Source: Tepidanaerobacteraceae bacterium (GTDB lineage Bacteria > Bacillota > Thermosediminibacteria > Thermosediminibacterales > Tepidanaerobacteraceae). Taken from it: a stretch of DNA of 64,000 nt. The notes beneath the pieces are model-generated. The model had not been told where the DNA came from, did no database searches, and saw only the letters and a program-made list of their open reading frames with translations. Below are positions 9,442 to 18,142 of this stretch, piece after piece. The DNA lies in contig JANLFP010000011.1 in NCBI GenBank assembly GCA_024655905.1, positions 1 to 64,000 of the forward strand, in the 5' to 3' direction. The translations under genes were made by a program, and so were the position numbers. The stretch's first letter is position 1, and each line of letters opens with the position of its first letter.

Positions 9442-10617
9442 TTCTATTCTATTTCTTCCGCTGTTTTTCGCCTGGTAAAGGAAGTTATCCACTTTTTTTA
9501 AAAGCTCGATTAATTTTTCATTGTTGTATTGATAGACACCACCGCTGACAGTTATTTTCATATCATGACCCGCCCAGGTTATATTTGAAATATCCTGCCT
9601 TATTCTTTCGGCTACAACAAATGCTTGCTCTTTATGGGTTTCGGGCAAAATCACCATAAATTCCTCACCGCCCAGACGACCGAATACATCCGTTTCTCTA
9701 ATGTTGTTCTTTATGGTCCTGCATACTCTTTTCAAAACCTTGTCACCTGCAACGTGTCCAAAAGTATCGTTGATTGCTTTGAAATGGTCTATATCCAGGA
9801 GAATAACAGAAAATGTTTGGCCATATTTCTCAGCCGATTTTCTCAGCGAATTCAGACATTTTAGGAGATATCTCCGGTTATATGCACCGGTCAGGCTGTC
9901 GATGACTGAGATTTCCCTGAGCTTCAGGTTCAGCTGTTCCGTTTTTCGTTTTGCTTCTTTCAGCTCTTCGTTGTTTTTTTCGAGAAGGTAATTTTTTTGT
10001 TCTATTTCTTTTCTCTGTTTTTCCACTTCGTTCAGATATAATATGACCCGCTCATGTTCCGCGTTGTAACCGTTTATTACCGCTGCCATGGTCACTGCAT
10101 TGAAAATGACGGCAATAATAAATCCGAAAAACACATCTAAGTATCTGGATAAGCTTGAATCATATCCATGAACAAACCAGGGAAGTTTGTATTCAAATAT
10201 AAAAAGAGCCATGATGGTTCCTAAAAACACAATAATGGCCAGCACTCTTTTAAAACCTTTTAGTAAAACGGCAATAAATGCGGAATATACTATAAGATAA
10301 TACGGGATGCTTCCTAAGGACCCGCCGTTGATTAACCACATAGTGGGAAAAAATATAAAAGTCAACATGCTGAGAGCCAAATATACTGAAAGTGTGTACT
10401 TTTTTTTGTACATTGATAAGTAATAAAGATAAATCGATATGATACCGCAACCAAAAGGGATAATTACTGAAAAGATTCCAAGATCTAATAGATAGTTTAT
10501 TATACTTGCCGAGAAAGCCATGAAAAACCCTATAAGGGCAATTACGTGGAAAAATCTGTATTGTAGCGGAAAATTGGAAGTGTTGCCAACCAGTTTGGAA
10601 AAAACAATCCTGATCAT
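9427..10617 (-). CDS. Membrane diguanylate cyclase (GGDEF)
   Basis: 396 residues. The first ~170 residues contain about six hydrophobic helices. A charged coiled coil (EKQRKEIEQKNYLLEKNNEE) then leads to a GGDEF domain whose active site reads GGEEF near residue 312. An RETD sequence lies exactly five residues before GGEEF, matching the RxxD inhibitory I-site, so product feedback inhibition is expected. The metal-binding ILLDIDHFKAINDTFGH motif is intact. The enzyme should make cyclic di-GMP from two GTP at the membrane in response to an unknown signal. The gene is monocistronic, with its 3' end overlapping a convergent small gene. No EAL domain is present. Confidence 0.93.
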   Translation of the reverse strand: MIRIVFSKLVGNTSNFPLQYRFFHVIALIGFFMAFSASIINYLLDLGIFSVIIPFGCGIISIYLYYLSMYKKKYTLSVYLALSMLTFIFFPTMWLINGGSLGSIPYYLIVYSAFIAVLLKGFKRVLAIIVFLGTIMALFIFEYKLPWFVHGYDSSLSRYLDVFFGFIIAVIFNAVTMAAVINGYNAEHERVILYLNEVEKQRKEIEQKNYLLEKNNEELKEAKRKTEQLNLKLREISVIDSLTGAYNRRYLLKCLNSLRKSAEKYGQTFSVILLDIDHFKAINDTFGHVAGDKVLKRVCRTIKNNIRETDVFGRLGGEEFMVILPETHKEQAFVVAERIRQDISNITWAGHDMKITVSGGVYQYNNEKLIELLKKVDNFLYQAKNSGRNRIESDIS

Positions 10618-10713
10618 ATGGTCCTACCCCTTATATTAGCCTTTTGGAACAATTTTTATGTTATTATAACAAAATTTTGATTGCTGGTCCAAGACTTATT
10701 TTATTACCGAATG

Positions 10714-10743
10714 TTGGATAAAAATCTTGAATTATGTTATACT
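10714..10743 (+). promoter_or_regulatory. Sigma-A type promoter for the RmlD-like gene
   Basis: TTGGAT (10714-10719) and TATACT (10738-10743) are separated by 18 bases. They lie 41 bases upstream of the ATG at 10784 and diverge from the diguanylate cyclase gene. Confidence 0.55.
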
Positions 10744-10783
10744 GGAATTAAAAGGCACAGTAAAGTGAGGGATGATACTTACC

Positions 10784-11656
10784 ATGAGAGTATTAGTTAC
10801 AGGTGCATCGGGGCTTCTGGGAGAGGCAATCTGCAATTCCGTTCAAAGAAATCATGAAGTAAAAGCGCTCAGGGGGAGGGTTGATGGGGATATTACCAAC
10901 GCCGGTGATATTATCGGGAAAATTGAGAACTCTAAACCCGACGTTGTAATTCATGCCGCCGCCATAAAGGACCCTGATACCGCGGAACAGGACCCGAGGA
11001 TGGCATATCTTGTAAACTGCATAGGCGTAAGGAATGTCGCACTGGCGGCTCAAAAAATCGGTGCAAAGATGCTGTACATATCCACAGAGTCGGTGTTTGA
11101 CGGGGAAAAGAGGGCACCGTATTATGAATATGAAAGGCCCAACCCGGTAAATGTCTACGGACAGACTAAGCTCATGGGGGAGCAAATCACCATGAGCCTC
11201 ATAAAAAATTATTTTATCGTGCGCCTGCCGCTTCTGTTTGGATATACCGGCAAGCCTAAGGACAATATCATTTTGAAAACCGTGAGCAAAATTAAAAATG
11301 GAGAAAAAGTGGTGGCCGGAGCTGACCAGTACAGCCAGCCCACTTATGTGGACATGGTAGGCGATGTTGTTGCAAGATTGATTGAAACCGAGTATTTCGG
11401 TATTTACCATGTCTCAAGTCCGGGTTCGGCTTCAAGGTATGAATTCCACAAGGCAGTGCTAAAATATTTGGGGATGGATGATTCCAATCTTGTTCCGGCC
11501 TCGGATGTCAATATGAACCGGCCCGCTGTAAGACAGCGGTATGTGGCCATGCACAACCTTGCTTTGGAAGCTACCTTGGGAATAAAACTTCCGCCATGGG
11601 AGGAAGCCCTCGTAATTTGTCTTGAAAAGATGAAATCTATGAACATGGTGCCTTAA
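10784..11656 (+). CDS. RmlD-like NAD(P)-dependent sugar-nucleotide reductase (SDR family)
   Basis: 290 residues from ATG 10784. The nearer ATG at 10772 abuts the GTGAGG site and would add four residues before the conserved fold, so 10784 is preferred. The sequence begins with the Rossmann motif VTGASGLLG, followed by HAAAIKDPD, a catalytic Ser region (YISTESVFDG) and YGQTK, the Y-x-x-x-K pair of extended SDR enzymes. The closest family is dTDP-4-dehydrorhamnose reductase, but no rmlA/B/C genes are nearby. The true substrate is therefore uncertain and an S-adenosylmethionine synthetase beta-like or other SDR role is possible. It is convergent with corA. Confidence 0.75.
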   Translation: MRVLVTGASGLLGEAICNSVQRNHEVKALRGRVDGDITNAGDIIGKIENSKPDVVIHAAAIKDPDTAEQDPRMAYLVNCIGVRNVALAAQKIGAKMLYISTESVFDGEKRAPYYEYERPNPVNVYGQTKLMGEQITMSLIKNYFIVRLPLLFGYTGKPKDNIILKTVSKIKNGEKVVAGADQYSQPTYVDMVGDVVARLIETEYFGIYHVSSPGSASRYEFHKAVLKYLGMDDSNLVPASDVNMNRPAVRQRYVAMHNLALEATLGIKLPPWEEALVICLEKMKSMNMVP

Positions 11657-11676
11657 GGCTGCCGGGTCCGCGGATT

Positions 11677-12636
11677 TCAAAACATCTTCCATCTTATAAA
11701 CGCTATTACCGTCACAAGCGATATTACAAATGAGGCAATCAAAATACCCGCAAAAGCAAACGAGGACTGCTGGAAGGGGATTGGCACATTCATGCCGTAA
11801 AGACTCGCAATCAGGGTTGGAATGGATAGAACTATGGTAATGGATGTGAGGAATTTCATCACTATATTTAAATTGTTGGAAATAACCGAGGCATATGCAT
11901 CCATGGTGCCGCTGAGGATGCTGGAGTAAATCTCGCTCATCTCTATGGCCTGTTTGTTTTCGGTTATCACATCCTCCAGCAGGTCTTCGTCTTCTTCATA
12001 CATTTTCAAGAGGCCGCTGTTCATCGGCACGTGAAGTCCTTTCAGGAGTCGGGATTTTAATAGTTTTTCCATGACTATCTCATTGGCCTTGAGAGACGTG
12101 GTAAAATATACAAGGCTTTTTTCGAGCTTCAAAAGTTGTATGAGTTCTTCATTTTTCATGGACTGGTGAAGCTTTCTCTCAATTTCCTCGCTTTTTTTGT
12201 CGATTTGCTTCAAGTACCTCAAATAATAAACAGCAGTCTTAAAAAGCATTTGCAAAAGGAATCTTGTTTTTTTGTAGGTATAAAAATCCCTCTGTCGGAT
12301 TTTTATGAACTCATCCATGATTGGATTGTCATTGAGGCATACCGTCACGAAGCAATCTTCGGTTATTATGATTCCGAGCGGCAGGGTATCGTATATGTCA
12401 TTGGTTACAACCGGAATTTTGATAATTATCAGCACATAATTGTCGTCATAATCGATGCGGGAGCTTTCTTCTTCATCCAGGGCATATTTTATGGTTTCAG
12501 CGGGCAGGCTAAGGGTTTGCGCTGCATGGGAAACTTCTTCATCCGTTGGATTCAAAATATGTATCCAGCAGCCTTTATCGAAATTTGACATATTTTTCAA
12601 TTCGCCGTTTTCGACAGTTTTATATATAGTTAGCAT
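11677..12636 (-). CDS. corA: CorA family divalent cation transporter
   Basis: 319 residues. A large soluble N-terminal domain is followed by two C-terminal transmembrane helices, with the signature GMN in LYGMNVPI between them and a basic tail (RWKMF). This is the CorA pentameric Mg2+ channel architecture, and the length is typical for the Clostridia branch. The ATG follows AAAGAGGTGAG. Selectivity for Mg2+ is expected from GMN, but Co2+/Ni2+ use cannot be excluded. Confidence 0.92.
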   Translation of the reverse strand: MLTIYKTVENGELKNMSNFDKGCWIHILNPTDEEVSHAAQTLSLPAETIKYALDEEESSRIDYDDNYVLIIIKIPVVTNDIYDTLPLGIIITEDCFVTVCLNDNPIMDEFIKIRQRDFYTYKKTRFLLQMLFKTAVYYLRYLKQIDKKSEEIERKLHQSMKNEELIQLLKLEKSLVYFTTSLKANEIVMEKLLKSRLLKGLHVPMNSGLLKMYEEDEDLLEDVITENKQAIEMSEIYSSILSGTMDAYASVISNNLNIVMKFLTSITIVLSIPTLIASLYGMNVPIPFQQSSFAFAGILIASFVISLVTVIAFIRWKMF

Positions 12637-12732
12637 TTTCTCACCTCTTTTTTCATAGCAGTATTATACCATTCTTATCGCATAGAGTAAAATCTTTAAT
12701 TCCAAAACAAATCTCATGAAGGAGGGATATCT

Positions 12733-13851
12733 ATGGATATAAAAGAATTGACGACCCCGTCTTTTCTTTTGGATCTGGATGTTTTGGAAAAAAACATTAA
12801 TGATATGGCAGAACTTTGCAAGAATAACAATAAGCGGCTCTGGCCCATGGTGAAAACCCACAAGAGCACGCAAATTGCGCGAATGCAGCGGGATGCAGGG
12901 GCGGAAGGCTTCCTTGTGGGGACTCTGGACGAGGCTGAAAAACTTGCAAAGGAAGGGTTTTTAAATATCATGCTGGCATATCCGACGGCCGGGGAAGCAA
13001 ATGTGGCTAGAGTGATAAGTCTGGCCCAAAAAGCGCATGTTATACTCAGCCTGGACGGCCTTGATGCGGCAAAAGCCCTGAACGAAGCTGCGAAAGCCGC
13101 GGGTTTGATGCTGGAATATCTTATCATAATAGATAGCGGACTTCACCGCTTCGGGGTTTTGCCTAAAGCTGCAGGGAAGCTGGCGGTTGATTTATCTTTT
13201 TTCGAGCATTTAAAACTGGCAGGCATCGGGACCCATCCCGGCCATGTATACGGCGCCTCGAGCTCCGAGGAAGTCAGAAAAGTTGCCAATGAAGAGATAA
13301 ATGCCATGAAACAGGCCGGGGAAAATCTAAAAGAAGCGGGATTTGCCATCGACATTGTGGCGACCGGAAGCACCCCTACGGCGGCATATGCTGCCGCCGA
13401 TAAAAATATTACCATGCTCCGCCCGGGTAATTATGTTTTTTATGACAATATTCAGATTGCATTGGGAACCGTACTGGAAAAAAGTTGCGCCCTTTGCGTT
13501 TTAGCCACGATAATTTCCCGCCCCGGAGAGGATACTTTCATCATGGATGCAGGCAGCAAATGCTTCGGGCTGGATAAAGGAGCACACGGCATCTCGCTGG
13601 TGAAAGGATACGGCGTGATAAAAGATCATCCAGAACTGCTCATTACTGATTTGTCTGAAGAAGTTGGCAAGATAAAAATACTGGGGAAAACAGAAATAAA
13701 GGTTGGAGATAAGATACGTGTTATACCAAACCATGCCTGCTCAGCCGCAAATATGACCGATTATCTTATTGGACATAGGAATGGCAATATAGAAAAAACC
13801 GTATACATCGATATCCGTGGCGGCTCCTTCCGCAAGCCGCCGGTAGAATAA
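12733..13851 (+). CDS. D-threonine aldolase / D-serine dehydratase-like PLP enzyme
   Basis: 372 residues, ATG preceded by GAAGGAGGGATAT. The N-terminal alanine-racemase-like barrel contains MVKTHKSTQIARMQ, where the Lys after 'KTH' forms the PLP Schiff base, and the glycine-rich GTHPGHVYG. The C-terminal beta domain has PNHACSAANM, matching the His-x-Cys metal ligands of eukaryote-type D-serine dehydratase and low-specificity D-threonine aldolase. It should cleave or dehydrate D-amino acids such as D-threonine. The exact reaction cannot be assigned from sequence. It stands alone, divergent from corA. Confidence 0.85.
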   Translation: MDIKELTTPSFLLDLDVLEKNINDMAELCKNNNKRLWPMVKTHKSTQIARMQRDAGAEGFLVGTLDEAEKLAKEGFLNIMLAYPTAGEANVARVISLAQKAHVILSLDGLDAAKALNEAAKAAGLMLEYLIIIDSGLHRFGVLPKAAGKLAVDLSFFEHLKLAGIGTHPGHVYGASSSEEVRKVANEEINAMKQAGENLKEAGFAIDIVATGSTPTAAYAAADKNITMLRPGNYVFYDNIQIALGTVLEKSCALCVLATIISRPGEDTFIMDAGSKCFGLDKGAHGISLVKGYGVIKDHPELLITDLSEEVGKIKILGKTEIKVGDKIRVIPNHACSAANMTDYLIGHRNGNIEKTVYIDIRGGSFRKPPVE

Positions 13852-13957
13852 ATGGTTGTATGGGGTGGGAAAATGCAGCACGATGTTTTCACACCTCAAT
13901 ATTTTTTTAAAAAAAGGATAATATATTAAAAGAAACTATGCGAAAGGTGGGGATAAA

Positions 13958-14176
13958 ATGACGGCACTTGATATTCGAAGCCTGGTTCTGAAAAACCTGG
14001 CGGGCAGCACCCGGGAAGAAGTAGAAGGCTATATAGCCGAAACCATTGAAACTCGGGAGGAAGAAGCACTCCCCGGTATGGGTATTCTTTTTGAGGCGGT
14101 CTGGCAAAAATCAAGCAACAGCGAAAGAAGCAGCATGATGGATAAGATTATGGATACCATAAACAATCATGAATAA
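13958..14176 (+). CDS. sspI: Small acid-soluble spore protein SspI
   Basis: 72 residues, with GAAAGGTGGGG before the ATG. It shows the SspI pattern of an N-terminal R-x-x-V-x-x-N-x-x-G, followed by a run of Glu and the hallmark LPGMGILFEAVW, then a helical C-terminus (ERSSMMDKIMDTI). B. subtilis SspI is a minor forespore-expressed protein of almost the same length. Expression from a forespore sigma factor is expected, but no clear sigma-G promoter was recognised. It marks the organism as a spore former. Confidence 0.88.
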   Translation: MTALDIRSLVLKNLAGSTREEVEGYIAETIETREEEALPGMGILFEAVWQKSSNSERSSMMDKIMDTINNHE

Positions 14177-14202
14177 ATCCGCTTCAGCAGCGGATTTATT
14201 TT
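14172..14202 (+). terminator. Bidirectional terminator between sspI and the PG-binding gene
   Basis: A perfect 12-bp stem (AATAAATCCGCT with its complement at 14189-14200) has a TCAGC loop. A-tracts and T-tracts flank it on both strands. It overlaps the sspI stop codon and abuts the stop of the convergent gene. Confidence 0.85.
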
Positions 14203-14437
14203 ACGGTATGAGTTTTGCGAGCATGTCATAAGTTTGCGGGCCTACTATGCCATCCACCTTTATTCTGTTATCTTTCTGAAACTGTTTTACGGCCTTTTCA
14301 GTGAGAGGGCCGAAAATTCCGTCAATGGGTCCCACCTCGTAGCCCAGGCTTTGAAGCTTGGTCTGGAGCTCTTTAACATCGTTTCCACGCATACCCCGGC
14401 GTAAAATCCTGCTGCCGAATTCATACTGAAACTCCAC
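14201..14437 (-). CDS. Small peptidoglycan-binding domain protein
   Basis: 78 residues consisting almost entirely of one PG_binding_1 domain. LRRGMRGNDVKELQTKLQSL, then D-G-I-F-G-P-L-T and V-D-G-I-V-G-P-Q-T are the standard helix and loop motifs. There is no signal peptide and no catalytic domain. Such stand-alone domains are usually attached to lytic or spore-cortex enzymes; here none is encoded nearby. It may be a spore-coat accessory, given its position next to sspI, but this is inference. Confidence 0.8.
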   Translation of the reverse strand: MEFQYEFGSRILRRGMRGNDVKELQTKLQSLGYEVGPIDGIFGPLTEKAVKQFQKDNRIKVDGIVGPQTYDMLAKLIP

Positions 14438-14576
14438 GGCTGAATCCTCCCCCCTATGCTTTCAATATATATTATATTTCAAAAACTTGCTCTTGTTGCT
14501 TTTCTGCGCTATAATTTTCTCTAACATGCATCTATGTTTTTGGATTGGCAGTTTTGAAGATTAAAGAGGAGACTAT

Positions 14577-16202
14577 ATGAGTACGGTATATATTGTAGGT
14601 CATAAGAACCCCGATACTGACTCCGTATGCTCGGCAATAGCGTATGCCGGGTATAAAAGCATATCTGAAAAAGGGCATATTTTCAAACCGTCCAGGCTGG
14701 GCCCCATAAACAGAGAAACGCGGTTTGTACTTGAATATTTTAAAGTGCCTGAACCGGAACCGATCGAAAATGTATACACGCAGGTCGGCGATATTGCTTT
14801 TGACGAGCCCCTAAACATTTTAAAAAATTCACCGCTTTCGGAAACATGGGAAACCATGATGAAACACAATGCGCGAACGGTAAACATTGTAGACGAAAGT
14901 GGAAAGTTCTTGGGGCTTGCCACTTTAGGAGATATTGCAAAAGCATATCTGGAATCTTCGGGAGATTTTTCAAAATTCAAAGTACCCATGCAGAATATAA
15001 TCAATACGCTGGATGGGGCTGCGGTACTGCAAAATGAAGATTTTTTTAATGGGAACATCATAGTCGCTGCTATGCAGGCTGATGATGTGAGAAAAAGATT
15101 AAGAAAAGGTGATCTTTTGATAACGGGCAACAGGGAAGATGTACAGCTTCTGGCAGTGGAGCATGGCGCAGGTGTCCTTGCAATAACAGGCAATCACGAT
15201 GTCTCAGAACAGATAAAAAAAAGGGCGGAACAAAAAGGTGTGACTGTAATAAGAGTCCCCCATGACACTTTTGACACTGTCAAACTCATAAATCAAAGCA
15301 TCCCGATTCATTACATCATGAAAACGGATAATCTCGCCGTTTTCCGCACCGACGACCTGATAGAAGATGTCAAAGAGGCTATGCTGAAATACAAGTACAG
15401 AAATTTTCCAATCCTGGACCATGACGGCAAGCCCGTGGGCATGCTTGCAAGGCGGCATATCCTCGATCATGCGCGCAAAAATGTAATCCTTGTGGATCAT
15501 AACGAGATGTCACAGTCGGTCAAAGGCATCGAAGAGGCCAGGATACTGGAAATTATTGACCACCACAGGATTTGCTGCATGGAGACGGATCAGCCCATTG
15601 TTTTTATTAATAAGCCTGTGGGATGTACAGCAACCATAATTTTAGATCTTTATGAGCAAAAAGGCTTCATTCCTGACAGAATTGTAGCCGGATTGATGTG
15701 TGCCGCAATATTATCCGACACCCTTGTTTTCAAATCCCCAACATGCACCAGTCAAGACATCCGCGCCGCAAAGAAGCTGGCGGAAATCGCGGGTATTGAT
15801 ATAGAGCGTTTTTCTTCCGCCATGTTCCGGGCAGGCACGTCGCTGGAAGGCAAGAGTGAGGAAGAAATTTTTTACACCGATTTTAAAGATTTTAATACAG
15901 GCAAATTCAAAATAGGTGTCAGCCAGGTAAATTTATCTCAAGAAATATCCGAATCCTTAAAGAGCCGGATGATAAGATTCATGGAAAAACTCAAGACTGA
16001 AAAGAATTATGACTTGCTGCTGCTGATGCTGACGGATATCATTAATCAAGGTTCGGAATTTTTATATGTCGGAGAGTGCAAAGAAATGCTAGGCAGGGCT
16101 TTTAATGTAGAAATCAGTGGGGAAAGCTTCCGGCTTCCTTTGGTGGTATCCAGGAAAAAGCAGGTAATCCCCAGAATTATTTCTGCCATAAACTCATGGT
16201 AG
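14577..16202 (+). CDS. ppaC: CBS/DRTGG-containing manganese-dependent inorganic pyrophosphatase
   Basis: 541 residues with the insertion architecture of regulated family II pyrophosphatases. The N-terminal DHH part contains GHKNPDTDS (metal ligands). A first CBS domain (~70-125), a DRTGG domain (~130-245) and a second CBS domain (~250-305) follow. DHH then resumes with EIIDHHRI, and a DHHA2 domain closes the protein. It hydrolyses PPi in the cytoplasm and, by family knowledge, is controlled by adenine nucleotides or diadenosine polyphosphates at the CBS domains. The ATG follows AAAGAGGAGAC. It appears to be monocistronic. Confidence 0.93.
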   Translation: MSTVYIVGHKNPDTDSVCSAIAYAGYKSISEKGHIFKPSRLGPINRETRFVLEYFKVPEPEPIENVYTQVGDIAFDEPLNILKNSPLSETWETMMKHNARTVNIVDESGKFLGLATLGDIAKAYLESSGDFSKFKVPMQNIINTLDGAAVLQNEDFFNGNIIVAAMQADDVRKRLRKGDLLITGNREDVQLLAVEHGAGVLAITGNHDVSEQIKKRAEQKGVTVIRVPHDTFDTVKLINQSIPIHYIMKTDNLAVFRTDDLIEDVKEAMLKYKYRNFPILDHDGKPVGMLARRHILDHARKNVILVDHNEMSQSVKGIEEARILEIIDHHRICCMETDQPIVFINKPVGCTATIILDLYEQKGFIPDRIVAGLMCAAILSDTLVFKSPTCTSQDIRAAKKLAEIAGIDIERFSSAMFRAGTSLEGKSEEEIFYTDFKDFNTGKFKIGVSQVNLSQEISESLKSRMIRFMEKLKTEKNYDLLLLMLTDIINQGSEFLYVGECKEMLGRAFNVEISGESFRLPLVVSRKKQVIPRIISAINSW

Positions 16203-16231
16203 ATATTAACAAGTCAGACAGGAGTGTCTCT

Positions 16232-16765
16232 CTATTCATATTTTTGCTCAGCCGATGACCTGACCGACTCCTTATGGAACGTGTTGACATAATTTTGAAT
16301 TTCATTTGCTATGCCTTTTGCATCGTCTATGTCATAACAGGGCACTTCTGCGCTTAATCTCATATCGCTGGCGATGGCAATGAGTTCTTCAGGCCTTGAT
16401 AAGAGTTTGCTGCCGACTTCCGATCTGAGAACTTCTATTTTTGGATTGTTCTCTTTTTTATATCCTTCTGTTAGAATCAAATCGACGCCAGAAATTCTGC
16501 ATATTATTTCATGCAGGGCCAGTTCATACCGGCGTTTTTCGATAAGTGCGAATTTATTGGAAGAAGATATGGCGACTATATCCGCCCCGGCTTTTGCATG
16601 TCGCCATGAATCTTTACCGGGCTGATCGATTTCAAAATCCTGGGCATGCTTTATTACGGCAATCTTTAACCCCCGGCCCTTGAGCTCTTTTATGACCTTT
16701 TCCAGGAGGGTTGTCTTGCCGGTGCCGGATTTTGCCACAAATGAAATAACCGGTATATTGTTCAT
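16232..16765 (-). CDS. mobB: Molybdopterin-guanine dinucleotide biosynthesis adaptor MobB
   Basis: 177 residues from the ATG at 16765 (M-N-N-I-P). A second ATG four codons upstream is possible, but GGATGGTG gives better spacing to 16765. The Walker A motif AKSGTGKTTLLEKVI, the KHAQDF and W-R-H-x-x-A-G-A-D motifs and the TEGYK signature are all MobB features. MobB is a GTP-binding adaptor for MobA in bis-MGD formation; no mobA is seen here. The aldehyde oxidoreductase operon 1.4 kb away needs a pterin cofactor, although tungsten AORs generally carry non-nucleotide pterin. The link is therefore suggestive only. Confidence 0.88.
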   Translation of the reverse strand: MNNIPVISFVAKSGTGKTTLLEKVIKELKGRGLKIAVIKHAQDFEIDQPGKDSWRHAKAGADIVAISSSNKFALIEKRRYELALHEIICRISGVDLILTEGYKKENNPKIEVLRSEVGSKLLSRPEELIAIASDMRLSAEVPCYDIDDAKGIANEIQNYVNTFHKESVRSSAEQKYE

Positions 16766-16777
16766 ACCATACACCAT

Positions 16778-17165
16778 CCTTGTGCATTAATCTTTGATTT
16801 CGCATTAAGCTGGAATATCCTGTGGGAATTCCTTCTATTCCGATAGATGACTTCTGTCTTCTTAAACTATGATATGTCAATATCATCTATCTTGTCAAAT
16901 TAATTTATACGCAAAAAACACACGTTGTTTGCAATTGGCAATTTGCGGCTATGGTCCATAGGCGCAGGTTAAAGATACTCACCGGGCATGGAGGAGCGAT
17001 TATCAGGCTTAAAAAGCCGTCAAAGACTTTTTGAAGAAAAGATTTGCTGGCGTGAGTCCTGAACTCGCGACCGCTTCAATCAAGGCTATAAATATTTAAT
17101 GAATCTTAAGCCTCAAAATGCCAGAATAATATTGAAAAAAGGAAAAAACAATGATAAAATGATAA
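16778..17165. other. Intergenic region, nothing recognised
   Basis: About 390 bases between mobB and the THF riboswitch. It should hold the mobB promoter on the minus strand and the folT promoter on the plus strand. No gene, known RNA family or strong terminator was recognised. Confidence 0.4.
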
Positions 17166-17171
17166 TGAACA

Positions 17172-17276
17172 TGAGCAGAGTAGGTGTCCCGCGTAAAGTG
17201 CCGGAGGATGGGACGTTGCCTCCGGACGAAAAGCCAAATAAAACAGGCTTGCGGTGGGCCGCCGCGTTCGCTGCCA
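17172..17276 (+). promoter_or_regulatory. Tetrahydrofolate (THF) riboswitch
   Basis: The segment follows the THF aptamer consensus in order: GAGTAGGTG-like 5' strand (GAGCAGAGTAGG), CCCGCGTAAAGTG, a GCCGGAGG...CCTCCGGACGAAAAGC hairpin arm containing ATGGGACGTTG, then GCGGTGGG and a closing CGCTGC. It lies 70 bases upstream of an ECF S-component gene of the FolT type. A second hairpin (GCCACA 17273-17278 with TGTGGC 17301-17306, AAGGG/CCCTT inside) overlaps the aptamer 3' end and leads into the ribosome binding site GGAGG. Translational control by alternative pairing is therefore more likely than termination. Confidence 0.85.
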
Positions 17277-17342
17277 CATCAAGGGAAGCCCTTTCCGCCG
17301 GTGTGGCAGTTCTGCCATACCTGAAGTGGAAGGAGGCTGAAA

Positions 17343-17876
17343 ATGAAAAAGATTGCTACTCGCGAATTGGTATTTATGGCCTTGCTGGTGAGCCTTAACA
17401 TTGTTTTAACGCGGGTTGCCAGCATAAGGCTGAGTATCGGCGGTGTGGAGGGAATAAGGATTGGCTTTGGAGGATTTCCGGTCATCCTGGCAGGCATAAT
17501 GTTTGGTCCAGCGGCAGGTGGAATTGTTGGTGCTGTTGGTGATGCAGTGGGGTATTACATCAATCCAATGGGACCATACATGCCTCATTTTACGCTGACA
17601 GCAGCCCTTACCGGCATTATTCCCGCTTTGATGCTCACCCCAATTAAAAAAACTGTTCCTTCGTTCTGGCAGCTTTTGCTGGCCATAGGTACCGGCCAGT
17701 TGGTTACATCGATAATTCTTGTGCCGTATTTTTTGCAGATGCTTTTTAAAATTCCTATGGCTGCAACACTTCCGGCAAGGATTATAGGGCAGGCCTTACA
17801 CGTCCCGGTTTATGCCCTTTTTGCCGAATTGCTGCTCAAAAGGATAAACATAGCGCTGCATTACAATATTCGATAG
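17343..17876 (+). CDS. folT: Folate ECF transporter S component FolT
   Basis: 177 residues with about six transmembrane helices. It contains LVFMALLVSLNIVLTRV, the small-residue motif in helix 1 that contacts the EcfT subunit, and the 'RIGFGGFPVILAGIMFGP...G' segment characteristic of folate-type S components. The upstream THF riboswitch supports folate as the substrate. Energising ECF subunits (EcfA/A'/T) are not in the window and are presumably shared from elsewhere. The ATG follows GAAGGAGGCTGAAA. Confidence 0.9.
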   Translation: MKKIATRELVFMALLVSLNIVLTRVASIRLSIGGVEGIRIGFGGFPVILAGIMFGPAAGGIVGAVGDAVGYYINPMGPYMPHFTLTAALTGIIPALMLTPIKKTVPSFWQLLLAIGTGQLVTSIILVPYFLQMLFKIPMAATLPARIIGQALHVPVYALFAELLLKRINIALHYNIR

Positions 17877-17887
17877 AAAATTATTGC

Positions 17888-17915
17888 GGTGGTAGCATGG
17901 CCTATCACCTTTTTT
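17888..17915 (+). terminator. Terminator after folT
   Basis: GGTGGTAG (17888-17895) pairs with CTATCACC (17902-17909) with one G-U pair, followed by six T residues. Confidence 0.8.
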
Positions 17916-18069
17916 ATGCCCTAAAACAATTCCTGATTAATTCTTCGTTATGGAATGCGCCAATTATAAAAATTTTTTATACCAGAAGGAAAAATTTAAA
18001 ATGTATAGAATATATATAAAGCAAGAGATTATATTGGCGAACCGGACTACTGAGTAACCCAGATTTATT

Positions 18070-18117
18070 ATGCGGCAGGAGACTTCATTACTGTGAAAAA
18101 AGAACTGCCGCAGTTTT
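18070..18117 (+). terminator. Terminator-like hairpin (possible attenuator) ahead of the AOR operon
   Basis: TGCGGCAG (18070-18077) pairs perfectly with CTGCCGCA (18105-18112) and is followed by GTTTTTA. It lies just 26 bases before the ferredoxin start and well downstream of the folT terminator, in a region that should be transcribed as leader. It could be an attenuator. The 100 bases upstream are AT-rich and match no aptamer I know, including the Moco/tungsten cofactor class. Confidence 0.6.
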
Positions 18118-18142
18118 TATAAAAAACACGGAGGTGACTTTT

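Noticed and set aside
18000-18142. Moco/tungsten cofactor riboswitch ahead of the AOR operon
   Set aside because: The conserved core sequences of that class could not be found; only a terminator-like stem is clear.
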